In this document: piece by piece, positions 45,458 to 56,902 of the stretch | How the letters are laid out: every line of letters starts with the position of its first letter | Position numbering within the stretch: position 1 is the first letter of the stretch | Assembly: GCA_037102815.1 (NCBI GenBank) | Contig: BTPP01000001.1 | Location: forward strand, 3,187,001-3,251,000 | Direction of reading: 5' to 3' | Length of the DNA: 64,000 nucleotides | Origin: Neurospora intermedia | Lineage: Eukaryota; Ascomycota; Sordariomycetes; Sordariales; Sordariaceae | Program-made: the position numbers and the translations under genes | The notes under the pieces: generated by a model | Database searches by the model: none | What the model was told of the DNA's origin: nothing | Seen by the model: the letters and a program-made list of their open reading frames with translations, nothing else

Positions 45458-48400
45458 ATGGCTGACCACGAGATCGAAGAGGCCAAGCGTCTAATCCTCG
45501 CACGACGAGCCTCCGTCCAGACCAAGAGCAGCGACCAATCCTTCGGTCGTCTTCGAACCCGATCAAGGACATTCTCCAACTCTCAAAAGCCCTTCACTTA
45601 TCAAGAAATCAATCAGGTCCTCGACGAGATGGTGGATGCAAACGGGCCCGTGGGTGTGATCAAGGCCCTCCTGGCACTCGGCGCCGACGTCAACTTTTCC
45701 AAGAGAAGGAGCGTGGACACCTGGAGCAAGCTAACTGGGAGGAAGAACGAAGGCTGGCGCAGTGATATCCTCATCCGAGCAACCGTCCGATGTCCCTCCG
45801 AGACTGTCTACGCTATCGCCCATCACGCCGACCAGGAGAATCTCGATGGCGCCTTGCATCATGCCATGCTAAGGGGCAACCTCGCTGTGCTGCAGGCATT
45901 GCTTGATCACGGCGCAAATCCTGTTCAGCTGCATGATGACTTCCTCGACCTTATATCCCGCAACCACGTCGATCTCGTGCAGGCTATCCTGGCTGGCCAC
46001 CGACTGCCGTGTCTCCCATGTCGATCTACTGGATTGATGATAGCTGCCAAGAACGGGTCGCTAGAAATCGTCAGTCTGTTACTCAAATGCTGGGCCGATG
46101 TTAATCACGATGGCGGAGCTGCGTTGGTGGCAGCTGTAGAAGCCCGTCGCCCCGATCTAGTGGCGGTTCTCATCTCTGGCCCGGTACAGCCCTCTCCTCG
46201 TTCCTTGGACGCTGCTCTTGGTCGGGCCCACAAGGAAATAATGGCACGTTCAACCGAGGAGCATCGGGAAATTATCGAAATGTGTTTGTCTGCCGGTGCT
46301 GCAGGAGAAGAGACGACCCGGCTTGTGACGGAAGGTGTCGTAGCCGCTGTACGAACAAGACACATCCAATTGCTAGACACGGTTCTCCGGGTTAAGAGGC
46401 CACCGCCGCAGTATGAAGCAATGGCCATGGTGGATGCAGTCAAGGCGCAGCACATCGATGTTCTGAGTAAGCTGCTTGTACTAAAGCCGCAGCCCAAGAG
46501 CCTCGCCCTAGCGGTTTCACAAGCGGTCGAAATACAGAACCGCCAAACGCGCCACGACATTACTCAGATACTCATCGATTCGGGTGCTCAGGGGTCATGT
46601 ACGGCGGAGGCCTTGGTCAAGATCGTCAAGATAATCGTTACCGAGCCTGGGATGCCCCACAAAACGTCTTCAGATCGAGCGATGGACAAGAAGCTGTTCC
46701 GTCTTTTGCTTCAGCAAGGAAAGGCAGATGTGAACTATGAAAATGGTGAAGCTTTGCAGATTACCGTTAAAAAGCCGTGCCTAGAGATTGCTGAGGAGAT
46801 TGTTAGTCGGGAACCGTCGCCCGAAGCCTTGGGTGCTGCCCTGCCTTGGGCAATGGATCTCGTCAATCCGAGGGCCAGGGAGTCGATGATTGAGCTTCTG
46901 CTTCGAAAGCACATCAATGAAGATGCTGTAGAAAAAGCCTTGGTTCAGGCCTTTAAGGAAGGGCCTGATAATGGGTAAGTGACTCCCATATGGCGAGTAG
47001 AAGAGAAAATCGTACTAATCAGAGTACGAAACAGACCCCTCATCAAGTTACTCCTCACTCGTGCGTCCGTTAATCATAACAATGGCGAAGTATTCATCTT
47101 TGCGATTCGCCAATACCGACCCGAGACGTTCCGAATGCTTCTCGACCAAGGGATTAGCTACAAAGCGCTCTTCACCGCCATCAACGAAGCCCTCAAAACC
47201 TCTAGGACGAACAGGCGAGCGGTTTTTGCGGATCTCATGAGTCGCCTACAGTTCGACCATCTGAATACTGCATTGAAGTACGTCGTTCTCGAGGCCGACA
47301 CCGACCTGACTCTGGCCAAATCACTACTCGAAGCAGGAGCCGAGGCCACACACGAGAATGGTGTCTGCATTAAGAATGCGGCCTCCAATCTCGATCACGA
47401 TACCCTTGGTCTCCTGACAGAATACTCCGGCACTCATGACAGCATCTTCACTCAAGCTATGGCCGGTGTCGTCAACCGTGGAAAGCAGTGGATTGCGTTT
47501 GAACATGTCGAGGTCATGAAACTCCTCGTCCGGGGAGGGGCCTCTATCCAGGTGATCAACAAGGCCGTGGTGGAAGTCATCGACACTTTGGCCTGCAAGG
47601 AGTCGCAGATCGATCTGGCCGACAGATTTCTCGACATCTTCTTTGCTGCCGGCGCCGATGTCAACTACGAGAACGGAAAACCGGTCGGAATCGCTGCCAG
47701 TCGTGGTGATCCGGTGCTTCTTGCGCGGTTGCTTGACAATGGTGCGTCGTCGATGACTTCCACACACGCTCTCTCAACTGCTATAATGGCGCACCATGAC
47801 GAGAACCTGTTACTGCGGTTGATCGACGTTTTTGCGGATAGGCGAACTGCGGCACCGGATGTGAATCAGTCGATTCCGGGAATGCCATCGCCAATCTTTT
47901 TGTGCCTTAAGTCGTACCCCAAGTCGCTGGCCTTGTTGGATAGTCTCGTTGGTGCCGGGTGTGATCTCGAGTCCACCGTGCTGTCGGATGTGTGCCCTGA
48001 GGAGGAGTCGACTGAGAAGAAAGTGCGGGCTGGAAATTTTGATGAGCCGGTTACCGTCTTGTTATGGGCTCTTTTGCCCAGGAATAGCCAAATTGATCCT
48101 GCTGTCGTTAACGGGCTTGTTCGTCACGGTGGTAAGTGCAGGTCAGCCTGAATGGAATTAACTTGTGCGCTGACAGACCCCATAGCCAACATCGCTTACG
48201 CGTCGCCGAGAACTCATACTACCGCTTTGATATTGGCGGTCAAGTCAGGAAGAGTTGAAGCCGTGCAGACACTCCTCAATGCCGGTGCCAGAGTCACTGC
48301 CAAAGACAGCCAGGGACGTTCCGCTTTGTACATTGCCGCCAGGTTGGGCAATGCGGATATTGTGGCCGCGTTGCTGAGAATCAACTCTTCCCTAAATGAT

Positions 48401-49801
48401 GGCAGTCTCCATGAAGCGTCGCGTAACCTCCACACTGGTGCAATGCGCCTCTTGGTCGAATGCGGCCATGATCCTAACTACAGGTCAAGCAAGCATGACG
48501 GACGCACTGCCTTTGGTGAGATGGCTCTCAAGGCCACGGTGCCTCGCGATATTACCATTGCTGAGGAGGCCGTCGAGATCCTCTGCACCGGCGGTGCCAG
48601 CCCTCTGCTCAAAACCAATGGAAAGACAATCCTGTTCTTGGCCTTGGACAATATGGACAACGAAGCCATGACCCGTCTACTCCTGGACAAACATCTGTAT
48701 CGCATCCTCAACAGCCCGGAGAATATGTATGTGGAGGGTATCTACCACTACTCGCCAACCATGTATGTCAAGAAAGGCATGCTTCAGGGACCAAGGACCG
48801 CCGGTCTGATCGAGATTCTGGAGGGTCATGGCGGCGAAGACCGGTACTACGCTACCATGGAACAGAAACAACCACATGATGCTGTAGGTATGCCCGAGGA
48901 GATCCAGCAGTTTGAGCGGGAGCGCCGTGCGCGAGAACGACGCATCCAGGAAGCAGAAGAGGAACACGCCGCCACCCTGCGTCGCGAGTACGAAAAAGCC
49001 AAGACGGTCGATGTGATCGAGGACTTGCATCACAACCGCTCGTACCGACATTACGAGGACATCTCCGACCAGCACCGCCGGAACAAGTACCTAGATCACC
49101 ATACCGACGTCACCATCAAGACCGAAGCGGCCCTCGTCGACAATACCCTTAAGATGCATGGCGCCAGCGTCGACGGCGCCATCCAATGGCAACGCCACAA
49201 CAACCACATGGCCATGGGCGTCAACGCCGCTCACGTCCAGCGCGACATCAAAATGCAGCGGCACGCCGTCGACATGACCATCGGTCGCGATGCCGCCCAG
49301 CTTAACCGGTCCATCGCCATTCAGCACCACAACGACGGGATGGCAATGGCCTCGCAGCAGCGTGGCGCCCAGCTTGCGCACATGCGACACGAACACCACC
49401 AGGTCATGCAGCAGCGAAAAGACCACGGCGTTCTCAACCACGTCCATGCCGAGAACCGGCATGCGCTCGAGATGCGCGCGGGCGCCCAGCGCCATCGGCA
49501 GGCGCTCGCGCATCAGCGGTCGGCGCACCAGCTGGGCATGAGGAATCGCGCGGATTACCATAACCAGGGACTGGAGTTCCAAGGGAGAGCACAGGCGATG
49601 CATGAGAGACATATTGAGGGCATTCATCAGAAGCATATGATGCTGGCGGGGGCGAAACATACGATGAACATGACGGAGTTGGGGGCGCAGAGGGGAAATA
49701 TCATGGGGCAGACTAATTTGAATGAACTAAGGCAGTGGTCGGCGGCTGGAGGGGCCAGGAGTATTGGGTATGGAGGGGATAGGGTGCAGTTGCTAAACTG
49801 A
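45458..49801 (+). CDS. large ankyrin-repeat protein with His/Met/Gln-rich 22-residue repeat tail
   Basis: Three exons (45458-46974, 47035-48131, 48186-49801) encode 1409 residues; introns of 60 and 54 bp join in frame (EGPDNG-PLIKLL and RHGG-ANIAYA). The start ADHEIEEAKRL was chosen for its CCCTCATGGC context; an in-frame ATG at 45395 would add 21 residues. Most of the chain is ankyrin-like. A diverged unit with ADVNxENG recurs (about 46099, 46729, 47070, 47343, 47660), and canonical units lie at 48222-48360 (TALILAVKSGRVEAVQTLL, SALYIAARLGNADIVAALL). A charged coiled coil follows (FERERRARERRIQEAEEEH). The last 230 residues are rich in His, Met, Gln, Arg and Ala, with a 22-residue period. 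I do not recognise an orthologue with a known role. A scaffold function is inference. Confidence 0.88.
49076..49670 (+). repeat. coding repeat: nine 22-residue (2 x 11) units
   Basis: Within the C-terminus of the large ankyrin protein, 22-residue units follow in register from 49142, for example MAMGVNAAHV...QRHAVD, MTIGRDAAQL...HHNDG and MRAGAQRHRQ...AHQLG. Each unit begins with Met (six in a row) and splits into two 11-residue halves, with hydrophobic residues near positions 1, 3-4 and 10 and many His/Gln/Arg elsewhere. The 11-residue spacing is that of hendecad coiled coils. Confidence 0.75.
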
Positions 49802-50906
49802 GTGTGAGTTTGGAAGAACTCTGGCGAGAAGAGATAAAACGGTGGGAAAGCATCAAAAGATGGGATAAAGAAAGAAGGAGGCGCATTGGAAGGCAAGGCC
49901 CAAGATTGACGTGGAGATATGGCTGGCGTTCTGCGATTATTGTGATACCATGAGCATAGCATTTATCTCTTATTTAGACAGCTTCATATTCAGAATCGTA
50001 TTTCTTCTTCATCACTACTGTAATGACGTTTGAAGATAAGGAGGTTGGAGTATATATGTTAGTATTCACAAGACGCTCAGGGGGTGATTAAGTGCTAGGG
50101 GCAGGGTAAGGGTTAGACGTGGATAAGGGAAGCAAAACTGGACATGATCACTCGCGAGTCTTGTGGCCATAACACCCCGATGGGCCATCATAAAAAAGCA
50201 TAATGGAGGGACTGGCCTCCTAATATGCATTATGCCTGAATGTTTCCCTTCGGAGCGACATTTTTTTGTCCCATGATTGACCACTGCGCCTGCGGCGGTA
50301 CGTATCTGATGGAATTGGTGCAAATAGAAAGCCACACCTAGCTCCCACCACAACACTGCACCAGCCACAACCCCTTCTCCGGTTTTTGCGGAGAATAGAG
50401 TGGATGCCACCCCGTTTATTATCTCCGGTGGGGTCACCCATGCCGCTCGGTGCGGGGACGCCGTCCCGTCATCAGCGCGGCTCTCTCCGTCCGTGGCATT
50501 TGTGGGAACACGGAATCTCGGTGAGTTCGTCTGGCTGAACAGAACTTGATTATCAGCAGTTGCATGAACCGTTCCCTTTTTAACAACGGAAAACGTTTCA
50601 TCAGCATCCAGCGGCCCATTCCTTCAGTTGAAATTCGGTACACTATTTCAGCCTGCTGGCCGAACGACTGGACGTCACACTGCATCTGCTCACCGATTGA
50701 CCGATAAGCTGATCGACCAAAACGACCTAATGTAACCTCTCTCCAATTTATTTTACCGATACATAGATACTCTCACCTCACCATCTTGAACGTCGTGAAT
50801 TTCATCACCACTCGGCCGCCGTGACCACACATAAACACACACATCTACCGCCGCCCCTACCTCAACCAAACAATAACATAATAAGCACTCCGAGAGCCGA
50901 ATCACC
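49802..50906. other. intergenic region and gtr1 promoter
   Basis: 3' flank of the ankyrin gene and upstream region of gtr1. Frames on the minus strand (50066-50437, 50434-50685) have no domain. The leader before 50907 is CA-rich, as is usual for Neurospora-type genes. Confidence 0.45.
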
Positions 50907-52139
50907 ATGGCCGACTACGACCAGCCCACCATGGGCGCCTCGACAACCGCAGCCGCCGCACACGCCCAGCTCAAAAAAGTCAAGAAGCAAAAAGTCCTGC
51001 TCATGGGCAAATCCGGGTCCGGCAAGTCGTCGATGCGCAGCATCATCTTCAGCAACTACCTCGCGCGCGACACGCGCCGCTTGGGGGCCACCATCGACAT
51101 CGACCTGTCGCACGTCAAGTTCCTCGGCAATCTGACGCTCAACCTCTGGGACTGCGGTGGGCAGGAGGCCTTTATGGAGAACTACCTCTCGCAGCAGCGG
51201 GCGCACGTGTTCAGCAACGTCGGGGTGCTCATCTACGTATTTGACATTGAGTCGCGCGACGTGGACCGCGACTTGGCGACGTACGTCAACATCATTTCGG
51301 CGCTCGTGCAGTACAGCCGCGAGGCCAAGGTGTTTGTCTTGATTCACAAGATGGATCTGATCCAGCCGATGACGCGCGAAGATGTCTTTGATCGCCGCGT
51401 TGCGCTGGTGAGACGCAAGACGGCCGAGGCGGTGGCGATTGTACGGAAGCAGAAGCCCGAAGTTTCTGGAGTAGGAGTAGGAGGAGGAGGATTACCCGGC
51501 CCGGGCGGCGGCGGCGGTGGTGCCCTGATGGCAGCAGGCTCCCTCCCCTCCCCGGAACTCTCCACCCCGATCCCCGACCTCGAAGTAGAAATGCAACTCT
51601 TCGCCACCTCCATCTGGGACCAATCTTTGTACAAAGCCTGGGCCTCCATCATCCACGACCTCGTCCCCAACCTGTCCGTCATCGAAACCCAACTGGCCTC
51701 CCTGGGCGTTGCAATCGATGCCGACGAGATCCTCCTCTTCGAACGCACCTCCTTCCTGGTCGTCTCCAAATGGACTTCTCCAGAAGGGGAATCCAACCCC
51801 TACGGCGACCGCTTTGAGCGCATGTCCAACATTTTGAAGGCGTGGAAACACACGTGCTCAAAGTATACGGGTACGCCGAGGAACGCCGAGCAGTTTTCGG
51901 ACTTTGAGTACAAGATGGGCGCCAACTTTAGCATGTTTGTCACCAAATTCACGACGAATACGTACATTTTGGTGTGCATGCCACCGGGCGAGGCGAGGTT
52001 CAACAGCGCGAAACTGAACGTGGCGGCGGCGAGGCCGTGGTTTAGGTTCCTGGATGGCCCCATGATTGCGCCGACGGCGGGCATCGGGAGTTCTCAGATG
52101 TTAAGCGGGTTGGCGGCGGCGGGGGGTGAAGTGGCGTAA
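50907..52139 (+). CDS. gtr1: Rag-family GTPase Gtr1
   Basis: A single exon of 410 residues. G1 is GKSGSGKSS (34-42), G3 is WDCGGQ (81-86) and the G4-type motif is HKMD (147-150), all as in yeast Gtr1/RagA. The C-terminal roadblock-like half includes LFERTSFLVVSKW and NFSMFVTKFTTNTYILV. Gtr1 pairs with Gtr2 on the vacuole in the EGO/Ragulator complex and reports amino-acid status to TORC1. Yeast Gtr1 is about 310 residues; the extra length here is mainly a Gly/Pro-rich insert (about 186-225, VGGGGLPGPGGGGGG) between the GTPase domain and the C-terminal half, plus a longer N-terminus. It converges with the shp1 gene downstream. Confidence 0.95.
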   Translation: MADYDQPTMGASTTAAAAHAQLKKVKKQKVLLMGKSGSGKSSMRSIIFSNYLARDTRRLGATIDIDLSHVKFLGNLTLNLWDCGGQEAFMENYLSQQRAHVFSNVGVLIYVFDIESRDVDRDLATYVNIISALVQYSREAKVFVLIHKMDLIQPMTREDVFDRRVALVRRKTAEAVAIVRKQKPEVSGVGVGGGGLPGPGGGGGGALMAAGSLPSPELSTPIPDLEVEMQLFATSIWDQSLYKAWASIIHDLVPNLSVIETQLASLGVAIDADEILLFERTSFLVVSKWTSPEGESNPYGDRFERMSNILKAWKHTCSKYTGTPRNAEQFSDFEYKMGANFSMFVTKFTTNTYILVCMPPGEARFNSAKLNVAAARPWFRFLDGPMIAPTAGIGSSQMLSGLAAAGGEVA

Positions 52140-52764
52140 ATGAGCGTGGAGGCGCGGTTGAGGCGCTTGAGGCGAAGGAAATCTGGTGGAGGGAGAATTC
52201 AAGTATGGTACTACGGCCCTCGAAAGAACACGGCGCGGGTTCGAGCGGGTCGAGAAGAGGCATTCAAGGTTGCAAGATGGGCGACAGGGCATCTTTTGCG
52301 TGGGGTTTGGGGTGATTTGGATTTGGCACACGATATTGTTTGATGGCTGCGCAAAAGCCAGACCAGGGGCATGCAGCACACCCATGAGACACGACGTCCC
52401 TTTGATATCATGTCTTGGGCTTTTTTTGGTCGGTATGATTTTCTTATTCGGGATTTGCATTTTGTTACACAGCAAGTTATTTGCGTCAGGGGTTGATGAT
52501 ACCCAAAGCAGTCACGGCGACGGCGACGGAGGCGTTTCAAAAATAGTGAGGGCAGAAGACACTTCAAACAAATCGTATGTTATGCAACATGGTTAACAAG
52601 GGAACGTCCATCTGTTGAAGCTTCCTTCCTTTGAATCTACAGACGAAACTAATTACTGTCTAGCCTCGATTTGCTTGCTATGTTGGCCTGTAATGTGCCC
52701 GTAAACAACACCCCGTTACCCATTTAAACCCCTGGAAATACCATGCCCATGCCACTTATATCCC
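52140..52764. other. convergent 3' region between gtr1 and shp1
   Basis: No gene. It holds the 3' untranslated regions of the two flanking convergent genes. Confidence 0.5.
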
Positions 52765-54176
52765 TTAAACCCACTTGACGACAGCAGCAGCGCCTCTCTT
52801 GAATTCCGGGGTGTCACCCAGAACCAGCGACTTGTCGGTGTGGTCCTTGTTGGGGAAGGTCGTGGAAAGAACCCAGGGTCGGGCTGAAAGAGACGTCGAA
52901 GAGCGCTGGACAAAGTCGTAGACATCGCCAATGGTCTGCGACGTGTTGAATCGAGCCGGGAGGCGGCTACCGTCTGGCAACTGGATACGCAGCATCACTG
53001 TTGGCTGCGACTCATCCACGCCAGTTGAGGGAGCTTGAGCCGAGCCACTAGTAGCAGAAGCAGAAGCAACAGCGGTACTCGCGGCTGCAGCAGCAGGAGG
53101 AACAAAGCCTGATCCGTCTCCTGGAACAGGGCTTCCCAGACGGCGGCCCTCGCCACTGAATGGGACGTACTTCTTGGGCAGCTGCCTCCACTCCTCTTGA
53201 TGTTGCTCCAACTTGACGTTAACACGTTGATCAGGCCTCACATTCATAAGGCGAAGCGGGGCGCGGCCAGCACGGATCATAGCCAAATCGGCCTGGTTGG
53301 CCGGGTCATCAAAGCGATAAAGCGGACCCTCCTCAACGCTGAATCCGTTGCTCCAAATATGCAAGGTTCTTTCCTGAGTTGGACCTTCAAGCTGGCGGGG
53401 CGGGGCAGAAGTATTCGAGTCGACATTGGGGATTTGTCGAGACTCAACGCCATCACCGCCGAGGGTCATACCAGTGCCGCGGAAGCGGGTAGGTCTCGCG
53501 GTTCCGGCTCCAGTTTCTTCGTCATCGGAGCTATTGCCACCGGCCCGAGAGTTCCTGCATGGAAAAATCTCGTAGTTAGTAAATGAATAGAGTGGACATA
53601 GCCCTCGATTTGGAAACATACTCTCTAGCCTTAGCCAGAATATCTTGGAGAAGCCTCCTGGTGTCGCTGTTGGGTTCACGTTGACTAGGGTCCTGGACAG
53701 CCAAGCCCGACTTCTCGCCACCAGCAAACAAGTCTCTAGGTCCGCGACCTTCATCTTCCTCATCGTCCTCGTCCTCATCGTCATCCTCGTCGCGTCGACC
53801 CCCTATGGAACTCAGGGTGGCAAGGCCGGTGCGTTTTTGGGTCTTCTTGGGAGCCGAAGAGGATGATTGCGCATACTGGGGAGCGGGGCGGCCGTCGAGG
53901 GTCCTGGGGCCAATATACTCGGGGGGCGCCGCGGCGCTGGCACGAGCAGAAGCAGGGGCAGCTCCGGTGTTCGAGGCACTGTTGTCTTGATCCGTATAGT
54001 ATGCGGCGACGGCAGCATCCATGTCCCAGTCGTAATTGTTCAGGTACTCTGTAGCCTGTGTGGTTTCAGTCAGTAAGCATCATAGTGAAACATTTTGGAT
54101 ACTTCCAGCATACCGCATCAGTAGCAACTCCGGTTAGCTCACAGAAGCTGCTGATCTTGTCGTCGTGGTCGGTCAT
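52765..54176 (-). CDS. shp1: p47/Shp1-type Cdc48 cofactor (UBA, SEP, UBX)
   Basis: Three exons on the minus strand (54176-54114, 54055-53622, 53554-52765) encode 428 residues; introns of 58 and 67 bp have GTATG donors, the second with a TACTAACTA branch site. A UBA-like N-terminus (KISSFCELTGVATDA-ATEYLNNYDWDMDAAVAAYY) is split by intron 1. An acidic Asp/Glu run (about 100-118) follows. The SEP domain is at about 226-300 (RTLHIWSNGFSVEEGPLYRF), and the UBX domain is the last 80 residues (VMLRIQLPDGSRLPARFN ... VLSTTFPNK). Such proteins bind Cdc48/p97 and ubiquitin and act in membrane fusion and protein turnover. It diverges from mim1. Confidence 0.95.
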
Positions 54177-54917
54177 TGTTATGTTTCGAGGTGGTGACGG
54201 CTTGATTGGTTCGAGTTAAGATCAAGCACAGAGAATAATATCGGGGGTGGCTTTCGTTGCAATGGGGAGGTTTCGAAAGAATGAAAGCGAATGCGTTGCC
54301 GTAGGGTACGCACTTCTACAACTGGATGAAGGGTCGGTTTGGAATAAGATGGATCGACTGAAAGCGAAGTCAAAGGAAGGAAGAAGTGGAAGTAAATGTC
54401 AACCACGCAGGCAGCCTCTGGTGAACGTGACGTGACGGGTTACCAAACGTTTGGTGGCACTAACAGTTTCCCTGCGAGATTGCAGCTCGAATGGCCGCCG
54501 AACTGTTAGTGAACCACGGGAGCTTCCTGGACTCTAAAGTGGCCGCCCCGCCAAATTGGACGCTGCGTGCCACTGGCCACTCGTTACGTAAGCTCTGTAG
54601 GCCCCGCTGTTCCCCAATTTCTCGCGCTAAAGTGACCAAAGCTGTCAGGATCACCCCTGCGATGCGAGCCTGTGACGCCAGCCGGCGGGGATTTTCTGCT
54701 GTTACACAGTAGAGGTTGCCCTGGTCTGCCTGCCCCCGTTACCTCTGCACTGGGCTACTTGTAGGTTGTGCCTAGCTCGCGACCTGTCACTGCTTCTCCC
54801 ATCATTCCATTCCGCCTTTGCGACGCCGGCTTCCTGCGATAGTCTAATCCAACAACACTGCGCTTTCACCATCCGCCTTATACCGTTCCCTTGTCGCAAG
54901 TGCCTCCAATCATCGCC
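54177..54917. promoter_or_regulatory. shared divergent promoter region of shp1 and mim1
   Basis: The 741 bases between the two start codons must hold both promoters. No gene is seen and no factor site could be assigned with confidence. Confidence 0.5.
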
Positions 54918-55375
54918 ATGTCCGCTGAGGAAATATCGAACCCGTTGGCCGAATCCGGCGTCACGATCTCGTCAGACAGCGAGCAGTATTCGGCGCCCGA
55001 ATCCGCATCACCCCAATCTCCGTCGTCGTCCTCCCCCGCCGTCGTTCTGTACCAGCCACCCACTGTCTGGTCGCTATTCCGCAGCGCCGTCATCAACCTA
55101 TTTCTCCCCTTTGTCAATGGCATGATGTTGGGATTTGGAGAGCTCTTTGCTCACGAAGCTGCGTTCAGGTTGGGATGGAGCAATACCAAAGTAAGCGCCC
55201 ACCCACATTTAAACTCGCTCAATCCATGGTCCCAAAAGCGCTTACCACATCATAGGTCTTCCCCGTCAGCAGGCGAGACGCGCGTCCCATCGGCCCCGGT
55301 GTCGAAGTGGTCGAGAGGCCGAGGCGGAGAGTGGACTTGGATGATCACTTGGATGAGCTGACCAGCTTGGAGTGA
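54918..55375 (+). CDS. mim1: mitochondrial outer-membrane import protein Mim1/Tom13
   Basis: Two exons (54918-55190, 55256-55375) encode 130 residues. The N-terminus is acidic and Ser-rich. A single membrane segment (about 57-76, VINLFLPFVNGMMLGFGEL) carries a GxxxG pair (G68, G72), the oligomerisation motif known for Mim1. It is followed by the conserved FAHEAAFRLGW and a basic-then-acidic tail (VVERPRRRVDLDDHLDELTS). Mim1 helps insert alpha-helical proteins and assemble TOM in the outer membrane. The 65-bp intron (GTAAGC...CATAG) joins NTK to VFPVSRRD. The first ATG of the frame is used. The neighbouring oxa1 is also a mitochondrial insertase gene. Confidence 0.93.
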
Positions 55376-56183
55376 TGAGCGCGTCGTCTTCCGCAGGCCA
55401 CCTAGCGCAACGACATAAAGCAACGACAGAACTGTCCGACCGCAGTGCCGAAACTCAAACCTAATCGTTGATGAAACATTAAAGGACGAGATAAACGCTT
55501 AGACAGCGCTGCTACCCAACGTAGCACAAGGGGATCTGTCCGGGTCCTGTGTGCAGTTACACTCCCTCATACGGCGGCGCCAATCTGGATCTTGGAGGGC
55601 GTTCGTTTGACTGAAACGAGCATTGGCCAGGATATCGCAGGCGACATCTTCGACCAAAACGAGGGGAGAGAAAAGAATTGAGCTTCCAATTTACATACTG
55701 CTCTGGGCTGCATATTGCAAACACAGCAGACTGCTGGCAGGCGTCAAGGAGATATGCTTTCCGGCAGCGTGTGCAGGCGCTAGGAGAAATAAAAACGATG
55801 GGAAAGTGTACAATATTCAACGCTCCAACAACAGCAGAGTTCTCTGCTTCTGGTGTACCCTTCAAGGTCGGGTATTCCATACATATTATAGAGATACAGA
55901 TACACTAGCAATTGAGGACCGTGATGGCCAGGCAATGCCGCAATGAAGCTTGCTGAGCTGGGCCGATTGCCGGCTGTCCAGGCTGTTGGGACAGCTGTCA
56001 AGTGACCATTCATTGGGCTCTGCGGGCCGTTCCCTGGCTGAAACCCAAGCAAAGGTGCGGGGCCTGGCCAGAGATCCGTGGACCCTTGCGGTTCCCGTCC
56101 TATTCTGGGGAAAAAAAGTCGCGTCTGGTCGCCGGCGGCAGAGTCGAGTCCCACTTCATGCTTGACCCATTGGATTTGGAGGG
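55376..56183. other. intergenic region before the transposon
   Basis: 3' flank of mim1. Short frames at 55557-56154 have no domain. The original upstream region of oxa1 probably continued here before the element at 56184 inserted. Confidence 0.45.
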
Positions 56184-56825
56184 TACTTGGGGGTTGTGGT
56201 GCGGTTTGGTAGTGGGACCTTTCCTCAACCCCCTCTCATTAAAGAGGGGGAAAGAAAATTCTGGGACAAACTTTTAAGATGGGACATCTGAAAGGTTAGC
56301 GTGCACTATAGAAAACTGTTAGTAGGAAGTTGCGACAACGAACACAACGCCAGTCATTTTTCTAAAATTCCTAAAAAATTCCTAGTAATAGGGATAACTA
56401 TAAAGAAGTTACTCCTCGAGTTTCGAAAAGTTACCTTCTAATTTGGGGGAGCAATAACCTCGAACTCTTTTAGTAATTACCAAACATCGTCACTTAGCGT
56501 CGCTCGTAGTCGTACGAGAGTATAGAATTACATATGGTACAAAACGCTTGCAATGGAATTTTCTTCCCAACAACTAGGCCAAATTTGATGCAACCTTGAG
56601 AACCTCTTTCATTATAGGCCTTCTATCTTTCAGGATTTTTCTAGAATTTTAGAAAATTCTTAGGTGCTGTTTTCGCTGTTGCAACTTCCTACTAACAATT
56701 TTCTATAGTGCACGCTAACCTTTCAGATGTCCCATCTTAAAAGTTTGTCCCAGAATTTTCTTTCCCCCTACTTAATGAGTAGGGGTTGAAGAAAGGTCCC
56801 ACCACCGCACTACAACCCCCAAGTA
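56184..56825. mobile_element. non-autonomous DNA transposon (MITE-like) with long inverted arms
   Basis: The left end TACTTGGGGGTTGTGGTGCGG is mirrored at the right end (CACTACAACCCCCAAGTA). Homology runs inward for about 160 bases with few mismatches, including GGGACAAACTTTTAAGATGG and GTGCACTATAGAAAA. It continues weakly to about 220 bases per arm. The 642-bp element is bounded by TA on both sides, the target duplication of Tc1/mariner-like elements. No transposase frame fits in the centre (about 56405-56600). The arms differ partly by C/T and G/A changes, as expected from age or repeat-induced mutation. Each arm carries a C5-G5 hairpin (56230-56251 and 56764-56785). Confidence 0.85.
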
Positions 56826-56902
56826 TCCAGTGTTTTTGTGACTGAAGTTATCTTGAACATTGAAGTCTCCCCAAAGTCACACCAGTGACCTCTTCAGTCA
56901 AG

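Noticed and set aside
52140-52596. Basic open frames after gtr1
   Set aside because: They lie in the 3' region between convergent genes and have no domain.
56385-56400. TAGGGATAAC inside the transposon resembling part of an I-SceI site
   Set aside because: Only ten bases match and no homing endonuclease gene is present; chance.
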